A stretch of 64,000 bases of DNA from Nemertoderma westbladi (GCA_032718475.1 JAUCBJ010002187.1:46811-110810), one strand, 5' to 3'; positions 11,401 through 23,117 are shown, numbered from the stretch's first letter. The notes: generated by a model from the sequence alone, not told the origin. Numbers and translations: made by a program.

Positions 11401-14400
11401 ATACATCTTGGGGCTTGTTCTCAATTTTATTCCTAGGGAGAGACTCTTGAGATAATGACTCTTTATCATATGGAGACTCTTGAGATAATGACTCATTATT
11501 TACATTTACATGTAAAGTTGTATCACCTTGAATAAATTCCGCTTGTTTACTAAGTACTTCGAACGACTTTAAATCGGCATCATCCAAGTGGAGTTTTGTT
11601 ATTGGATTTCCAACGAGTAGTGAAAGTCTCAGCTGATTCCACCTAATATCCAGAGGGTAACTTGCAACATCTTTCTTTATAGGGCAATTTATAATATAGT
11701 CCTTAGCTTTCACGCATGGCGGTATTGGTATGTCGATATTACCTCGACGTATAAGATATACATGTTCGGCGTCTGTATGAGGCCCGGAACATTTAGAACA
11801 GATGTTATTATATGGGCAATCGACCTCTTTGTGACCCTTAAGACCACATTTGGTACAATTCCAGAAGGGCGAGGAAACGCCTGAATCAATATTTGAATGG
11901 TTGGAGGCTGGTGTTAGCACAGATGATGCAGAACTTTGCGACTGTTCCTTGTGTTGTGTGCACATGGTGAGGGGGTGGGCTCCAAAACATATTGAGCACA
12001 CATGGAACTTGGGGCAATCCGAATTGAAACACTCAGTCTTATTGTTATATGAGTCACAAATATCTTCATTATTTAAATCGTGTATTTTACGATAGGCCTG
12101 AAAATAAGGACACCACGAGGTTCTGTGCTCTTTGTCTCCACAGAGTAAACATCTACAAAGAGTAATACTGTGATCGCCATTGCAATAAATACACTGATGA
12201 CTGCAACTGCACAATGAACTACTGCAACAGGTTTTGCCAATGCCATTATAATCAAAACAAGGTAATGTTGTAGGAGTAAACTTTATAAACAAATCAGGAC
12301 ACATTGTTGTTTTATGAAACTCTGAACCACAGTATTGACAAGGACATGACTTAGCAGAATGAAAACCACTACAAATTGAACAGACATGGTGATAATTACA
12401 GGTAGTGTCAGTACACGAACCTTCCTTATCATTGTAATTAAGACATACTGAATGCAGTTTTAATATTGCTTTATTGTTTTCTTTAAAGTATTTGCATTGA
12501 TGGGATCTATGGTCATGACTAAAACAAACATTACATGGACACTCCCTCTTAGAATGATTTTCACCACAATAAAAGCAATTGTGCTTATTGCAACATGAGG
12601 CATTACTGCATATTATCGGATTCATATTAAATTTAATACAAATCTTCCCAATACTAGAAGATTTTGAACAATGTTTCTGGGAGTGGTTTCCATGACAACC
12701 TACACAGACATGCTTGTATAAACAATCTCTGAAGCTACAGCCCACAATATCATAATTAAACCGAAAACAAGGTTTAATAATTACGGTAGTCGGGGAATTG
12801 TCTACAAAATCTGTACAAGATATCTTGCCAATGAGTATTTCAGGATTTTTAACCATATCAGAAACAGGCGCATCCGGAATAATTTGTAATTGTACACAAT
12901 TTATCTCATTTGATGTAGATACCTGTGTTGATATCTTCCCAACTTTAGTTGTAGTGTCTGATTTATCATCCTTCGTCTCATGGGTGCATTGAGTCACTGG
13001 ATGTAAACCTCCACATTTCACACAAACGTGAACATTAGGGCATCTAAGCTGAGTACAAGTCATCAAATTATATTCCAAACAGGCAACTTCATTCTGCCCT
13101 TTCTTGGTACATTCAGTACGAGGATGGATGTCATGGCATGTAGTGCACTTATGGGTTAACCTGCATGGCTCTGTGCAAGAATATCCCAAATTATAGTTTT
13201 TACAAAATTGGCATACGTTAACAGGGTGGTTTCCTGAACATCGCAGACATGCATGGAGATACGGGCATTTATCTTCTTGAGGGCAACTCGTAAATCCAAA
13301 CTCAGTAACGCTATTATATTGAAAACATATGCTGGAAATGTAATCACAATATACAATAGGGAATTTCAACTTCAAATTATCACGGTTATTACAATTACAC
13401 GTATCCAAATGTAGACATGGACATGAAATTAGACCATGTTTACAGCCACACTTCAGACAGTTATGAAGCAAACAGCAGGTGGAGCCAATAGAACAACCAT
13501 TCTTTTCTGTATTATACTTTACACAATAAATCGGCCATGGATCATTAGTGCATTTCGAAAAGGGATGTTGGTCCTTGCAGTAGAAACACTTATGACTATG
13601 TTTGCATGTGTCTTGTGTAAACTTGCATTCCAATACATTAAAATTGAAGCAAAATGGGCAACTATTAAGTGGATGATCAGATCGGCAATTTAAACATTTA
13701 TGTGCAAATTCGCAAAGTTTATTGTCACACACTTCAAAGCCAAGTATTTGATTGTAAAAGCGACAGACATTTGGTGAACCTGCGGATATTGATGTACTAA
13801 GGATGGGCAGATTTATAGCAGGAGACATTCTCACCTTGGAAATGATTCGGCTATGAATTTTAACATCTTTCAACAATGGAGCATTATCTTTTAATTTCCA
13901 AATATCAGACCTGGCAAATGAATGGCCTAAGTCAGTTGTTGACTTTGTACTGCTACTCGAGAATGTTTCAGTTTTCTTTATATGAGTTCCCTCAAATTTG
14001 AGTTTAGATCTCCCTTTGCCAGAATTGCATTTCATTTTACCGATAAAATCAGGAGTGTTGGGTTGCTTTTTTCTCGGTTCTATATTCGAGTCGGTTATGG
14101 GAGTCTTATTTTCTCTTGACTCGTATAATTGCTCTACTTTAAGATCTATATGCTGTAAACCAGCTGACGAAACATTTATATCTTTATCAACTTTCTCTCC
14201 AGCAACTACTACCTCTTGTTCAGGATGATATTCTGTCGCAGCTGTCATATCATTATCAATTGATTTCGATTTTGGAGGCCTATATAAAGGAATAATTACC
14301 TTTTTCCTTAAAATCTTCTTTGCTTTTGCATCTGGACCACAAGTTGAATTTATAGTGGTTGGACAAGGAATACTTGGAACTGTAGTAGTAGGATAACTAC

Positions 14401-17400
14401 CTTCTATCTTGGTGCCTCTCTCAGTTGAAATACTTTGTATAACTAGTTCTTCTGAAGTAGCGCCATTTTCATTAGAAACTAATGGACATATAGTTACTCG
14501 TCGTACAGGTTTGGTTGGGGTTGCTTGAGTTAGACTATCCTCTTCCACAGACCGTGGTATGTCAGTAAGCCATTGTCTTGTGTACTCACCCCTATCTACT
14601 CCAATGTCTTCTTGGCGGTCTTGTTTTGGAGCACAATCTGAACTTTTAGCACCTTCTGTTCGAAGTTGTTCAACATTCAACATATTGGCTGCCAGTGGGC
14701 AGGGATTTGAATTAATGCTGTCATGTGATACTGATTTCTGGATACAATCTAAGCTATCTGCAATAAGCTTCATTTCTATTGGTGACTTTACAATGGTGTC
14801 AGTGTCATCATTCTTGTATTTACTGACATCGTAAGGCTTGCTCCTTTCTTTGATATGTCCAGATTTGGCTATATTCTTGCCGGTTGTCATGTTTGATTTT
14901 GGACAATTCTTGGTAACTAATGGATTATTTTTTGAGAAATCTGATGAAGATGATCGTTCTCTGTGTTCTGCACTTTTACGTTCACTACGAAGACGGGCAA
15001 TAACATCGGCATCACTATCATAGTTACCTTCATGTGGTGGTTTGAATTCTCCGGACTTAGAGAACCTTTTATACCTTGTTTCAGCATCGGATGATAGTGA
15101 ATCTGCATAGTCACTGAAATGTTTATTGTTTTCTTTTGAATTACTTGTCTTAGAAATCAAATCTTTATCCCTTTTTTCGTTGCTTCTATGTCTATCAAAT
15201 GATTTTCTTATATCTTCTGTATTCTTGTGCGAATCGACTTGCCAGTTCCACTCATTCTTTTTACGGGAATCTACTTCTGTATGCCTATTGGACTTCTTGT
15301 TGTTATCAACTTCTCTATCCTTGTTATCAATCTTCTTGTGCGAATCGATTTCCCAATCCCAGAATTCTTCCTTTCGAGAATCGACTTCTCTAAAAGTCTT
15401 TTCGCGACTACCCATATCCCTATATCTGCCAGTCTGATGAGTATCAAGTATTTGATCGCTGCCACTTTCCCTGCGTCTATAATGTACCCTATCTCTGCTC
15501 ATTATCCTGGAACTATCCTGTAGTCCATGTGAATGCACATGGCTGTCCATCTTTGTGTGTCTATCTTGTAGCTTTCCCCTGTCCATATTTTTGCTGCTAT
15601 CTTGTATCCTATCATTAGACAATGCGGACATGGTCCTGTATCCAACTCTAGCCCTTCCCATCTGGCGAGTATCGAGTGATATCCCCTTGTCCATCTTCTT
15701 GCGACTATCCACTTCCCTATCCAAAACTAAGTCAGAGTGATTATCATTTGACCGTTTTACATAAGCATCACTATCGATAATATAGGTCATTCCTCGTGAA
15801 TCTGCAATCTCAATGTCCTTAGATTCAAGCGACCTTATTTCCATCAGTAACCTCTGTTGATTTTCTAACTGCCTATTAGCAAATTCCTCATCTGAGCTTA
15901 ATGTATGGAATTGTGGTTTATGTTTGCTACCAAATTCCTTTTCATTCCAATTTCTCAATGGTGATAGATAATCGTTATATTCACCTTCTTCAAACTCGTC
16001 TTTGTCTTTCTCTGTTATTTCTTGATATTCAAAAATGTAATCTTCGTTTTTTAAATCAGAAGTGAATTGTTGTTGAAGGGGCTTTGCCCTGTTGTTTATA
16101 GATCTAGCTGAAAATTTCGAAGTACTGTCTGGTTGATCGGGATATGAAGATTTCCGGTTAGGTTTTGTATGATTCTTACTCAAAGGTAATGAATCATCAT
16201 AAATTGCCCTTGTGCCTTTGGCATCCAATCCACGTTTTAGAGAAGCAGCTACTCCATCACTCTTATGTTTGAAAACAGAAGAAGTTCGCATTGGTTGCGA
16301 CCTACGACAGTTAAAATTTTCATTGCTACCATCTTCAGATGACATGGTTTCCGAGATTTTACCAGTTTCCGAAAGTTTACCAGCCATAGCTGCCTTTCTA
16401 CTAGCTTGGGGAGATTGTCTATAAGGACCAGTGTCTGAATTACTGGAGTATCGATCATTACGACTTTGTACACTACTGCTTGAAGATAATTCGCTTGAAA
16501 TTGAATGTTTTACTGGATTTTTTTTAGGGATAACTTTAACTGTGGAGTCTGACTGTGAAAAATCTTCTTCAGAAAAGTGTGTCAATGATTTTTGCCTTTT
16601 CTTGGTCGAAATATTTGCTCGGCTTGATGACGTTGTGGATAGTAACGATTCGCTTGATGAGCTACCACATCCATATCTACGGTCATCTTTCTTGGACTTA
16701 CTTCCCGCAAATGAGTGCATTTTCGAGGAGGTTGAATGTTTGGACATTTTAGAGAAATATTGGTCGGTTTTGACTCTGTTTTTGGGATCACTTCTGGCTG
16801 AAATTTTGGTGTCTTTTTTGACTGAATTCTTGATAAACACTTGTTCAAGATCCTGTTCATCTATTACAAAATGATCCCCTTGTTTTTTCATTTTTACAAG
16901 GCATTTCTTTCCGTCCGTACCTTTCACATAAACAGCAGGGACGTTAAACTTTTTGATAGAGCTTTGTTTGGAACGCACATGTGACCTTTTTAACTTGCTT
17001 GAGTGAAGTCCTTTTAATTTATGTGTTGAATACCTAATTTCAGACTCAGAATTAGTTGAAGCTGATAAAGATTTCTCTGAATCAGATTCAGACAAGGAAA
17101 CAGAGTCGTCTTGGCTGTCGCTAGAAGATGAAATATGCTGCTTTACTCTTGGTGATATCCGCTTCCTTATAGTCTGCAGTGGTTTGGTTGGGGGGTCTTT
17201 TTTTTGACGTTTTAATGGTGGGTGCTGATAATCGGAACTAGAATCACTTAAATCAGGAGTTAAAGATCTCCTGGTTTGTTTATATGGTTTGCTCGAACAT
17301 TTAATGTTTGTAATATCAACATTTTTACGCCTTCTATATTTGTCAGCAATTGATGTTTTAGAAAAGTGCTTGACACTGTCGCTGATGCCACTCCCACTTT

Positions 17401-20400
17401 TATAATGTCTAATATTGTCGCTGACTGCACTCTCACTCAACTCCCCTCTGGAATTATAGCTCACTCTGCTACTCCCACCCAACTCCCCTCTATTATACCT
17501 CCTTTGGGCAGATGCACCGAGTTTGTAGTGTTTAGCCAGGTTTGATTGCTGGTGTATATTTAGGTTGATTTGAGGGTCACGACCTCTATTAGGAATGCGA
17601 GATGATTTACTATCGGAAGGACTGTGTGGAGTTATTCCAAGTATGGTGTCTAGATAAAGTAGATAAAAACAAAACCCTTTCAAATTAAAAATTTAAATAA
17701 AATTAAAACTTAGACTAAAGTAATTAGATTTATTTAATGTTATTTGTCAAGCATGAAGTTAACCCGTTACCGGTACTAGTAGCAGTACAGAAGCTATGAA
17801 AAAATTACCTGAAGTTTGATGTAATCAGTTGTAAACATGGGAATGTCCCGGGATAAAACTGGATTTCTGGAATCCGCTAGTGAGGCTGGCTTTTCGGCAC
17901 TTTCAGCACTACTATATTATATAATATTTTCATAATCACTATGAACGACTTGGACAAGAGGCCTACTAATACCGCAGTTAAATTAAAACTGCAACTCTAG
18001 AGATTGGCTTATTCATGATTCGCATAGTGCATGCTTAATCAGTAGTACCCGGTAACCCGGTACAGGAACTGTCGCCACTAATATGAAAATAAGTGACCTA
18101 GCTGTTTCACTTCCATCTATGTATATGTAGAAAAAAAGTGAAATCTTTATTCCTTAAACGTAATTTGGTGGTATAAAGTTCATATAAATTGTGTTTCAAT
18201 AATTATTATAATGTTGTTGCCAAGGCAACCGTGTGGAAAGATTCAACTTGGCGAGCCTGCAAATCAAGATAACAAAGTTATCAGATCTTAAGATTGGTAG
18301 GTTAATAAATAAAAAAATTCTATCAAATTATTGCAAACCTAATCAAGTTCAGACAATGGGGGCTGGTGGTTTGGACAAAGCAATGATACAGCAACGGATG
18401 TCCCAGGAATCGTACCCAACTAGGTCTTAGCCAACTAGTTTCATTATCGTTGAATACCGAGTTCTGGCCACCGTCCCGAAATTGCCTGGTCCCATACTCC
18501 GGTTTTGGCTGCGCCCATCACTAAAACACTATGTCCCTGACATACATACTAATAACGCCGCTTGTACATGCTGCCGTCCCTGAGAAATTGTTAAAACGCG
18601 TTAGACAGCACCAATACGTTTAGGTGAAGAGTCTGAGCGAACAGGTCAAGATATGACACAAAATCACCGACACAGCTTGCCCTAATATACCGGTACGTTG
18701 GTTTACTGACTGCCTCATGCTGTTTAAACATTTCAAAGTAACTAGCAAAGTAGCCGTTGATGCCCGTTCTGTAAGGGTTTTTAAATCTATTCTATTATAG
18801 AGAAACAGAAGACATGAATGGCATATTGTGTCGTACTACTTCCCAGTGGGGTGTGACAGCTGAGCCTGAGCCTTAAGGAATATTTTCGGACACTACCCTC
18901 CAAGCGTCATTATATATATGCATTAAAGGACGCCATGACCCCACAATCTCGGGGAACCTATCGATTACCTGACCACTTGCCAGATTTTATAGACCCAGAA
19001 CTGAATGGACAGAATATATATGATACGAAAAGCATTTTTTAGTATTGAATTTCGTATCATAATATAAAATAAATTGGCTTTCACATCGTATAATGCGAAT
19101 TCGTCTATCTGAATGTGTCTATTGTCTATATTATCTATCGTCTATTTCCAATACAAAATGATTTGTTGCCTACTGTATAGATAGCTTAACCAAATAAATT
19201 CATGACCTTATAATATTTAAGTTTTAGTTAAACTATTTTGGTATTCGGTAACGTACCTTGGATTGTGGTTGTGAGTGACTTTGAAAGTTTTCCTCGCCCA
19301 AAATAAGTAAAGTAATATTATATTTCATCAATGAAAACTGATGCATTTTGTCAATTTTATCCGAAGTATTAAACTTGAATAAAAAAATCATGATATCAGG
19401 TTAGGTTGATAAAAATTATTATAAAAAGTAATACATTCATTTTTTTATTAAATCATATTTTTTGAATTTAAATGTGATTTTTTTAAATAAAAAACTAGGA
19501 TGTCACGGAATCGATATTTTGATTCCAACCGGAACCGGAATTCAACATGCCGGAATTAGTGAAATATACTAAATGAGACATATTACATTTAATATTTTTT
19601 TGTGAAATAAAAACATTTTTAAAATTTCTAAATCTTCTAAATTTCAAGTTTGAGATCAATCAGCAGCACCTTGGGGGAGTTTTGCTGGATGGAGTGGAGA
19701 GTAGCACTGTCTGGGGGGGGGGGGGGGGGGGGGGGGGGCTACTTCGGCATGGGAGGGGGGCTACTTCGGCCTCAAACGACAGGGAATTCGATTTCATTTT
19801 TTTCCAAAACAAACTATATTACTTTTTTAAACATACCATTAGGGATGTCCCGGAATCGATATTTTGATTCCGGCCGGAACCGGAACCGGAATTCAATATG
19901 TCGGAATATTCCGGCTGGAATTCCGGCCGGAACCGGAATTGTTATATAGTTAGTGAAATACACTAAATGACCATTACTCTTTATAATTTTTTGTGAAATA
20001 TATGGATATATTTTTTAAATTTCTAAAGCCAAGTTTACTAATGACTAATGATTCCAATCAGCAGCTTGGGGGGAGTTTTGGTGTGAGAGTGAGAGTGGCC
20101 TGGCCCAGAAGCAGGATAAATTGATTATGGGGCTGAGGGAGGGGGTGGGGGTACTTGGGGGTCTTAACCCTATCTGGCCAGGTCTATTTTTACTAATTGG
20201 CCCTGGGTGGGTTGTCATTTTTGGAATTTTTTTAGATCTTGGCTGAAAAATTACAATTTTGTGCTATAAGGGTTTTCGAGGTCGCTGATTACGATAACAC
20301 ATGTTAAAAATATTTTCTGGCAGTGCAACCATCATTTTGTTGCACAATTCTGCTCCCCCTGGACGAAAAGTACAAGTGAAAAATTTAATTAAAAAGAATA

Positions 20401-21949
20401 TTTAATGAAAGTGTAAACATTAAATTTTTATCAATTTGTGCTACCGGTACTTGTATTTTTCGTGCCAAATTGGCAGATGTCCAAAAATGCCACAATGAAT
20501 CGGATATGATATGATATGAGTGTTCATATTCATGATCAGCATCCCGGAAAGCCCCTAATGTCATAAAATTAGTTTGATTTGGTGGTGATATGTTCATTAT
20601 CATATTTGCACTACTTGTTTTTTTCGTGTCCCGGGGGCACATTCAAAATTACTAGAAATTTTCTCGAATGTTATATCTGAGTTCTATAATCGTGATCAGC
20701 ATCTAAAAAACCGCTATATACTGCAATTAAATTAATTTTATCGAGCCATTAAAACTTTTGAAAAAATTTTCGCGCGAAAATTACTGGAGATGAGTGCCAG
20801 AATGGGACAACACGAAAACTAACATAGCTATGTTTTGGGCGTTTGCGCTGGTGGATAGCCCATTAAGTTTTAGGAAAAGTCGCGAAATCTAGGTTTTCCC
20901 CACCATACCTGGCTTAAAGATACAGTTGAGTTACTAAAAAATTTCTAAAGTGGCCACCCCGGGCCAAATTGGGTTAAACGACATGTAATTCGATTTCATT
21001 TTTTTCCAAAAACTCATAACCTTGGCCAAAAGTTAGGTTTTTGGGCTCATACCTAAAAACCAACGTTGACCAAAAATGTACTATTAATTGCTTTGGTTCA
21101 ATATCCTGGTATCGTTAATGGATAGGAGCAGGTTACAGTGACAAGTTATTCTGACCAAATCAATAAACGAGAGCCAATATTACATGTTACAATTTAATTT
21201 TTGCTGGGAATAAATATATTTATGGTAAGAAATATATATTTTTCCCCGTAGAAATAAAACTACTGTAGGCAGGCAATAGGCAGGCAACACCTAACGCTAA
21301 TGACGCAGGACCTAATAAGTAACATAGTAACATAAAGGACCCCTTTATAAATAAGCTACAGCTTTAGGGGTAATACGATATGTTATGTTGGACAATACAT
21401 ATTATAATATTGTTATTACATAATGTGAGATAATAATTTCACAAACAAATCTGATAATTGCAACTATTAAACTAGTTAGAAAACTGGTAATTTCGGTAAA
21501 ATTCCGGACGGAATTGACCCCATTCCGGCAATTCCGGCCGGAACCGGAATCTGGTAAAAACCTCCGGAATGCCGGCCGGAACGGAATTCCGGGACATCCC
21601 TACATACCATATTTATAACAAAATAACATATATTTTATGATATACTTTAGGAACTATAGTTACTGTAATTGGCATGAATAATATCTATCAGTATCACCTT
21701 AAAACAATTGTTTCGAACAAAAATTTTTGAAAATAGGCTACCGGTACACAACGTCAATAAGAAAACGTTGCTTTAACTTAATAACAAATAACACATATAC
21801 ACATTCCACAACATACCTAGAACGCCTTGTTTCAGTCTTTTCAATTCTCTTTGAGTAATGGAGGTTTCCGAAACAAGGTCTAACTCTTTGTCACTCACAG
21901 TCGAGTTATCAGTATCATCAGTATCGTGATTCTGGGTTGAAGGACGCAT
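2378..21949 (-). CDS. TATDN2: TATDN2-like nuclease with CCCH/CCHC zinc array, 7 exons
   Basis: Spliced minus-strand gene, join of 21949-21817, 17649-9532, 8914-8762, 6036-5877, 3452-3301, 2801-2639 and 2450-2378. All introns are GT-AG, all phases agree, and the total is 8952 nt (about 2983 residues). Residues about 45-1330 are Ser/Arg/Lys-rich and presumably disordered. Residues about 1335-1990 hold some eleven modules of the form C-x2-[FY]-N-x(6-9)-C-x4-C-x3-H-x-C-x2-C-x4-H-x4-C. A Pro/Ser-rich linker follows. Residues about 2714-2983 are a complete TatD domain with every expected metal or catalytic motif: DTHCHID, GAFGCHP, GEIGLDYY, VVVHCR, HRHCYTG and ETDSPYF. TatD proteins are Mg-dependent DNA/RNA nucleases; vertebrate TATDN2 also has a long N-terminal extension. 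Zinc modules of this kind usually bind nucleic acid, so a nuclear DNA/RNA-processing nuclease is inferred. The TatD call is strong; orthology to TATDN2 rests on motif similarity only. Confidence 0.9.
2639..2801 (-). CDS. TATDN2: Exon 6 of the TATDN2-like gene (TatD)
   Basis: 163-nt exon, acceptor TTATCTCTTAG|GG, donor AGC|GTAAGT (consensus), phase 1 in and 2 out. It carries VPLNRLLLETDSPYFSP, including the catalytic Asp, and a helix ending ICVAEKIAA. Confidence 0.93.
3301..3452 (-). CDS. TATDN2: Exon 5 of the TATDN2-like gene (TatD)
   Basis: 152-nt exon, acceptor TTATTTTACAG|C. Its first C completes the Arg of HCR (CG|C). It encodes NAEEDCKNILEEKLP, then HRHCYTG with the next metal-binding His, and FPNMYFGFTNVI. 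The donor is ATAG|GTGAGA, phase 1. Confidence 0.93.
3453..3992. other. Intron 4, unique part
   Basis: AT-rich intron sequence between exon 5 and the 24-bp array. Nothing else was recognised. Confidence 0.5.
3993..5890. repeat. 24-bp minisatellite, about 79 copies, in intron 4
   Basis: Near-perfect head-to-tail 24-mers whose core on the plus strand is CTACCTCAACCTACCGACAG. A few units have CTCTACC in place of CTCAACC (near 4261, 4570, 5530, 5650 and 5865). Degenerate units occur at the left end (3993-4080), including one with an extra base. The right end overlaps the 3' end of exon 4: on the gene strand each unit contains GTGCACTGTCG|GTAGGT, the exon's last codons plus its 5' splice site. The 605-residue plus-strand ORF through the array is an artefact, because 24 is divisible by three. 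Confidence 0.97.
5877..6036 (-). CDS. TATDN2: Exon 4 of the TATDN2-like gene (TatD)
   Basis: 160-nt exon, acceptor TTATTTTTCAG|CC, phase 1 in. It encodes AIDEACKHPRCVAIGEIGLDYY and then LPVVVHC plus two bases of Arg, so it carries the catalytic Glu and a metal-binding His. The donor is TGTCG|GTAGGT at 5877/5876, phase 2. The last bases of the exon and the donor are also the first unit of the 24-bp intronic array. Confidence 0.93.
6180..7029. mobile_element. Unclassified insertion nested in the left Penelope arm
   Basis: About 850 bp interrupts the left arm exactly where the right arm is continuous; CTTA flanks both sides (6176-6179 and 7030-7033), suggesting a 4-bp target duplication. It contains a stretch (about 6340-6460) related to the tandem repeat at 32340-33150, an AATTAATTAATT palindromic tract near 6720-6745, and ends in a C-tract. 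No ORF was found. The class is unknown. Confidence 0.6.
7238..8209 (+). pseudogene. Penelope-like RT C-terminus plus GIY-YIG endonuclease, decayed
   Basis: The reading begins NGLHPNLRFTLD, then a TAG stop, then LPFLDMLVNR, EWYRKPTDTG and ESYKRGV, which are typical of the Penelope reverse-transcriptase thumb. After a gap comes VYSFTCPSCKGEYVGHT with QHLFERVRQR, a GIY-YIG motif with its upstream CxxC. A one-base frameshift near 7960 separates it from VHNHIMEHH, WLTDWLELFQHF and the C-terminal DWRKFVVLLPSEEFP. The element is 5'-truncated and carries a stop and a frameshift, so it is inactive. Confidence 0.85.
8762..8914 (-). CDS. TATDN2: Exon 3 of the TATDN2-like gene (TatD)
   Basis: 153-nt exon, acceptor TGTATTCCAG|GTTG and donor AAAAG|GTAGGG, phase 1 in and out. 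Joined to exon 2 it reads EGCISIFCSP and ends with VWGAFGCHPNNARFF, the second TatD motif. Three other AG candidates upstream were excluded because they break the reading frame. Confidence 0.9.
8915..9531. other. Intron 2
   Basis: 617-nt AT-rich intron without recognisable repeats or ORFs of interest. Confidence 0.6.
9532..17649 (-). CDS. TATDN2: Exon 2 (8.1 kb giant exon) of the TATDN2-like gene
   Basis: A single 8118-nt open exon. The acceptor TTTATCTAG|ACACC replaces the apparent in-frame methionine 11 codons upstream, which lies in the intron. Contents in order are a Ser/Lys/Arg-rich region with acidic serine patches (near 17050-17130), charged VDSRKK-type repeats near 15240-15460, the zinc array from about 13790 to 11750, HPRPD-like repeats near 10690-10800, a 21-bp/7-residue repeat near 9790-9975, and the first TatD motif (YIDTHCHID) near 9640. 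The donor is GAAG|GTGAG, phase 1. Openness over 2.7 thousand codons with consistent domain content makes this certain as coding sequence. Confidence 0.95.
9790..9975 (-). repeat. Coding 21-bp repeat (7-residue Ser/Thr/Val/Ala units)
   Basis: Within exon 2, just before the TatD domain, about nine degenerate 7-residue units such as TVSASGS, TVPESSA, TVAVSRA and TVSASSA follow one another, with no break in frame. It is probably a flexible linker that varies in length between alleles. Confidence 0.8.
17650..18559. other. Intron 1, exon-2-proximal part
   Basis: AT-rich non-coding sequence. The short plus-strand ORF at 18233-18430 has no recognisable motif. Confidence 0.5.
18560..18880 (+). pseudogene. 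Second Penelope-like GIY-YIG remnant, heavily decayed
   Basis: Broken plus-strand translation resembles the endonuclease at 7857-8209: LLKRVRQH parallels LFERVRQR, VRWFTDCLMLFKHFKV parallels TRWLTDWLELFQHFRV, and a closing SYYFPVG parallels VVLLPSE. There are several stop codons, and the zinc-like CxxC part is not recognisable. It is older than the intron 3 copy and lies in intron 1 of the same gene. Confidence 0.65.
18881..19495. other. Intron 1, no recognised content
   Basis: AT-rich sequence with no feature that I can support. Confidence 0.4.
19496..19839 (+). mobile_element. Older hAT-like fragment (left end)
   Basis: It begins TAGGATGTCACGGAATCG and aligns with the left part of the complete element that follows (both contain GATATTTTGATTCC, CCGGAACCGG and GTGAAATAnACTAAATGA). 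It carries a run of about 26 G at 19713-19738, and its end resembles internal sequence of the younger element near 20985. The younger copy appears to have inserted into it. Confidence 0.6.
19840..21602 (+). mobile_element. Non-autonomous hAT element, 1763 bp
   Basis: Terminal inverted repeats TAGGGATGTCCCGGAAT (left) and ATTCCGGGACATCCCTA (right) are flanked by a perfect 8-bp duplication CATACCAT at 19832-19839 and 21603-21610, diagnostic of hAT insertion. Subterminal regions are dense in CCGGAA motifs at both ends. No transposase ORF exists. It lies in intron 1 of the TATDN2-like gene, and a copy of the shared 55-bp module lies inside at about 21121-21180. Confidence 0.9.
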
Positions 21950-21951
21950 CC
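21817..21951 (-). CDS. TATDN2: Exon 1 (coding from 21949) of the TATDN2-like gene
   Basis: The exon encodes 44 residues beginning MRPSTQNHDT and ending LKQGVL, plus one base. The ATG at 21949-21947 is the first in frame after an upstream TAA. CTTTTTTAG immediately precedes GG-ATG, so either a 5' UTR exon is spliced here or transcription starts nearby. The donor CTAG|GTATGT at 21817/21816 leaves phase 1, which joins exactly to the AC that opens exon 2 to give Asp. The phase match and good donor support it; a transcript is needed to exclude additional small exons in the 4.2-kb intron 1. Confidence 0.75.
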
Positions 21952-23117
21952 CTAAAAAAGTATAAATGGAATATTACATTGGAACTAAATATTAATTAAA
22001 TTGGAAGAATATAAAATACGCTGTTCCCCCCGCCAGGTATAAAAAATCTTGCTACGCCAAACTGTGTCCTGTCAACGTCAATTATGCAATGCATAAGAGT
22101 AAAGTTAATTGCAAAGGTTTACTTATATAATCGCAAAACTATATTTGAAAATATAGTAATAAAAAAAATGTAAAAAAGAATACATAATATGTATTCTTTT
22201 TTAATTATATATTATATAATTAGAAACATTTCTTGAATTTGTATGTTATTTAATATAATAATTCATAGATAATTATAATTAGGTTGGGTTGAGCATGACT
22301 GGCGATTTGTAATAAACTGCACACATATTCATGACACGTGTACCCTTTTTATTTTACTCCGAATGCGCTTTATTTTACTCCAGTAGACTTTAGTTTACAA
22401 CAATTTATACCAATTGAGATCATGGCCGCTACATAGTCACTTTATGATGGTTCCTCACCATTTTATTTGTTTCTACAACTTGCAGAAAAAAACAGCCGCA
22501 TTTGAGTCTCAGGGAAGTCGACTTGCTCCTTTCCTCTCCGTTATTTTGGTAGACTATGGGCTGCGAATGTCTCTTGACTAATATAACATAGATAGGATGC
22601 GTGAAACTACAGCGAGCCTTTGGTAGTAGAAATAGAGGAAAACAACCAATACACTTGAAGGACGCCCGAAAAACCAAGGCGAGTATAAGTATTCTACTAC
22701 CTATTATCGAGGAATCAGAGTCCTGGTAAACTATCAAGGGTAAGTCTGCTATATGCACTCTTACTGTAGAAGATTCCTTGACATAAACATAGATATAGAA
22801 AATTTAACATATCTACAAAAACCAGGGTGATATACGGCGTTTTATGTCATACGGAATAATAATGAATTCCTGACTAACAAATATGGTGATGAACCAGTTA
22901 TCCCAGAACCTATCAGCTTGTGCATGATCTATTGATAATATTTTCTGACAGCCGGGTGGTGATAGGAAACATGGAGATCACTGAGGTCAGCCATAGACAT
23001 TCCTGAATAGTGTCAAGACACTGACAGCGAATTGTGAAGGTGTTGCGTTGCTGAGGTGGCGGGAATGCATCCAAGCGGGCTGGGCTGATAGGCATTAATA
23101 GATTAATAAATCATACA
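21952..23117. other. 5' flank of the TATDN2-like gene
   Basis: Sequence upstream of the first coding exon, where a 5' UTR exon and promoter would lie. I see no convincing promoter element. The minus-strand ORF at 22429-22758 has no recognisable motif. Confidence 0.45.

Noticed and set aside
17650-17683. Methionine at 17683 as the start of the large protein
   Set aside because: The first eleven codons match intron sequence ending in a good acceptor (TTTATCTAG), and exon 1 at 21949-21817 joins in phase.
22429-22758. 109-codon minus-strand ORF upstream of exon 1
   Set aside because: It has no recognisable motif, and the length is not exceptional for this much sequence; it could hide a 5' UTR exon, but nothing shows it.
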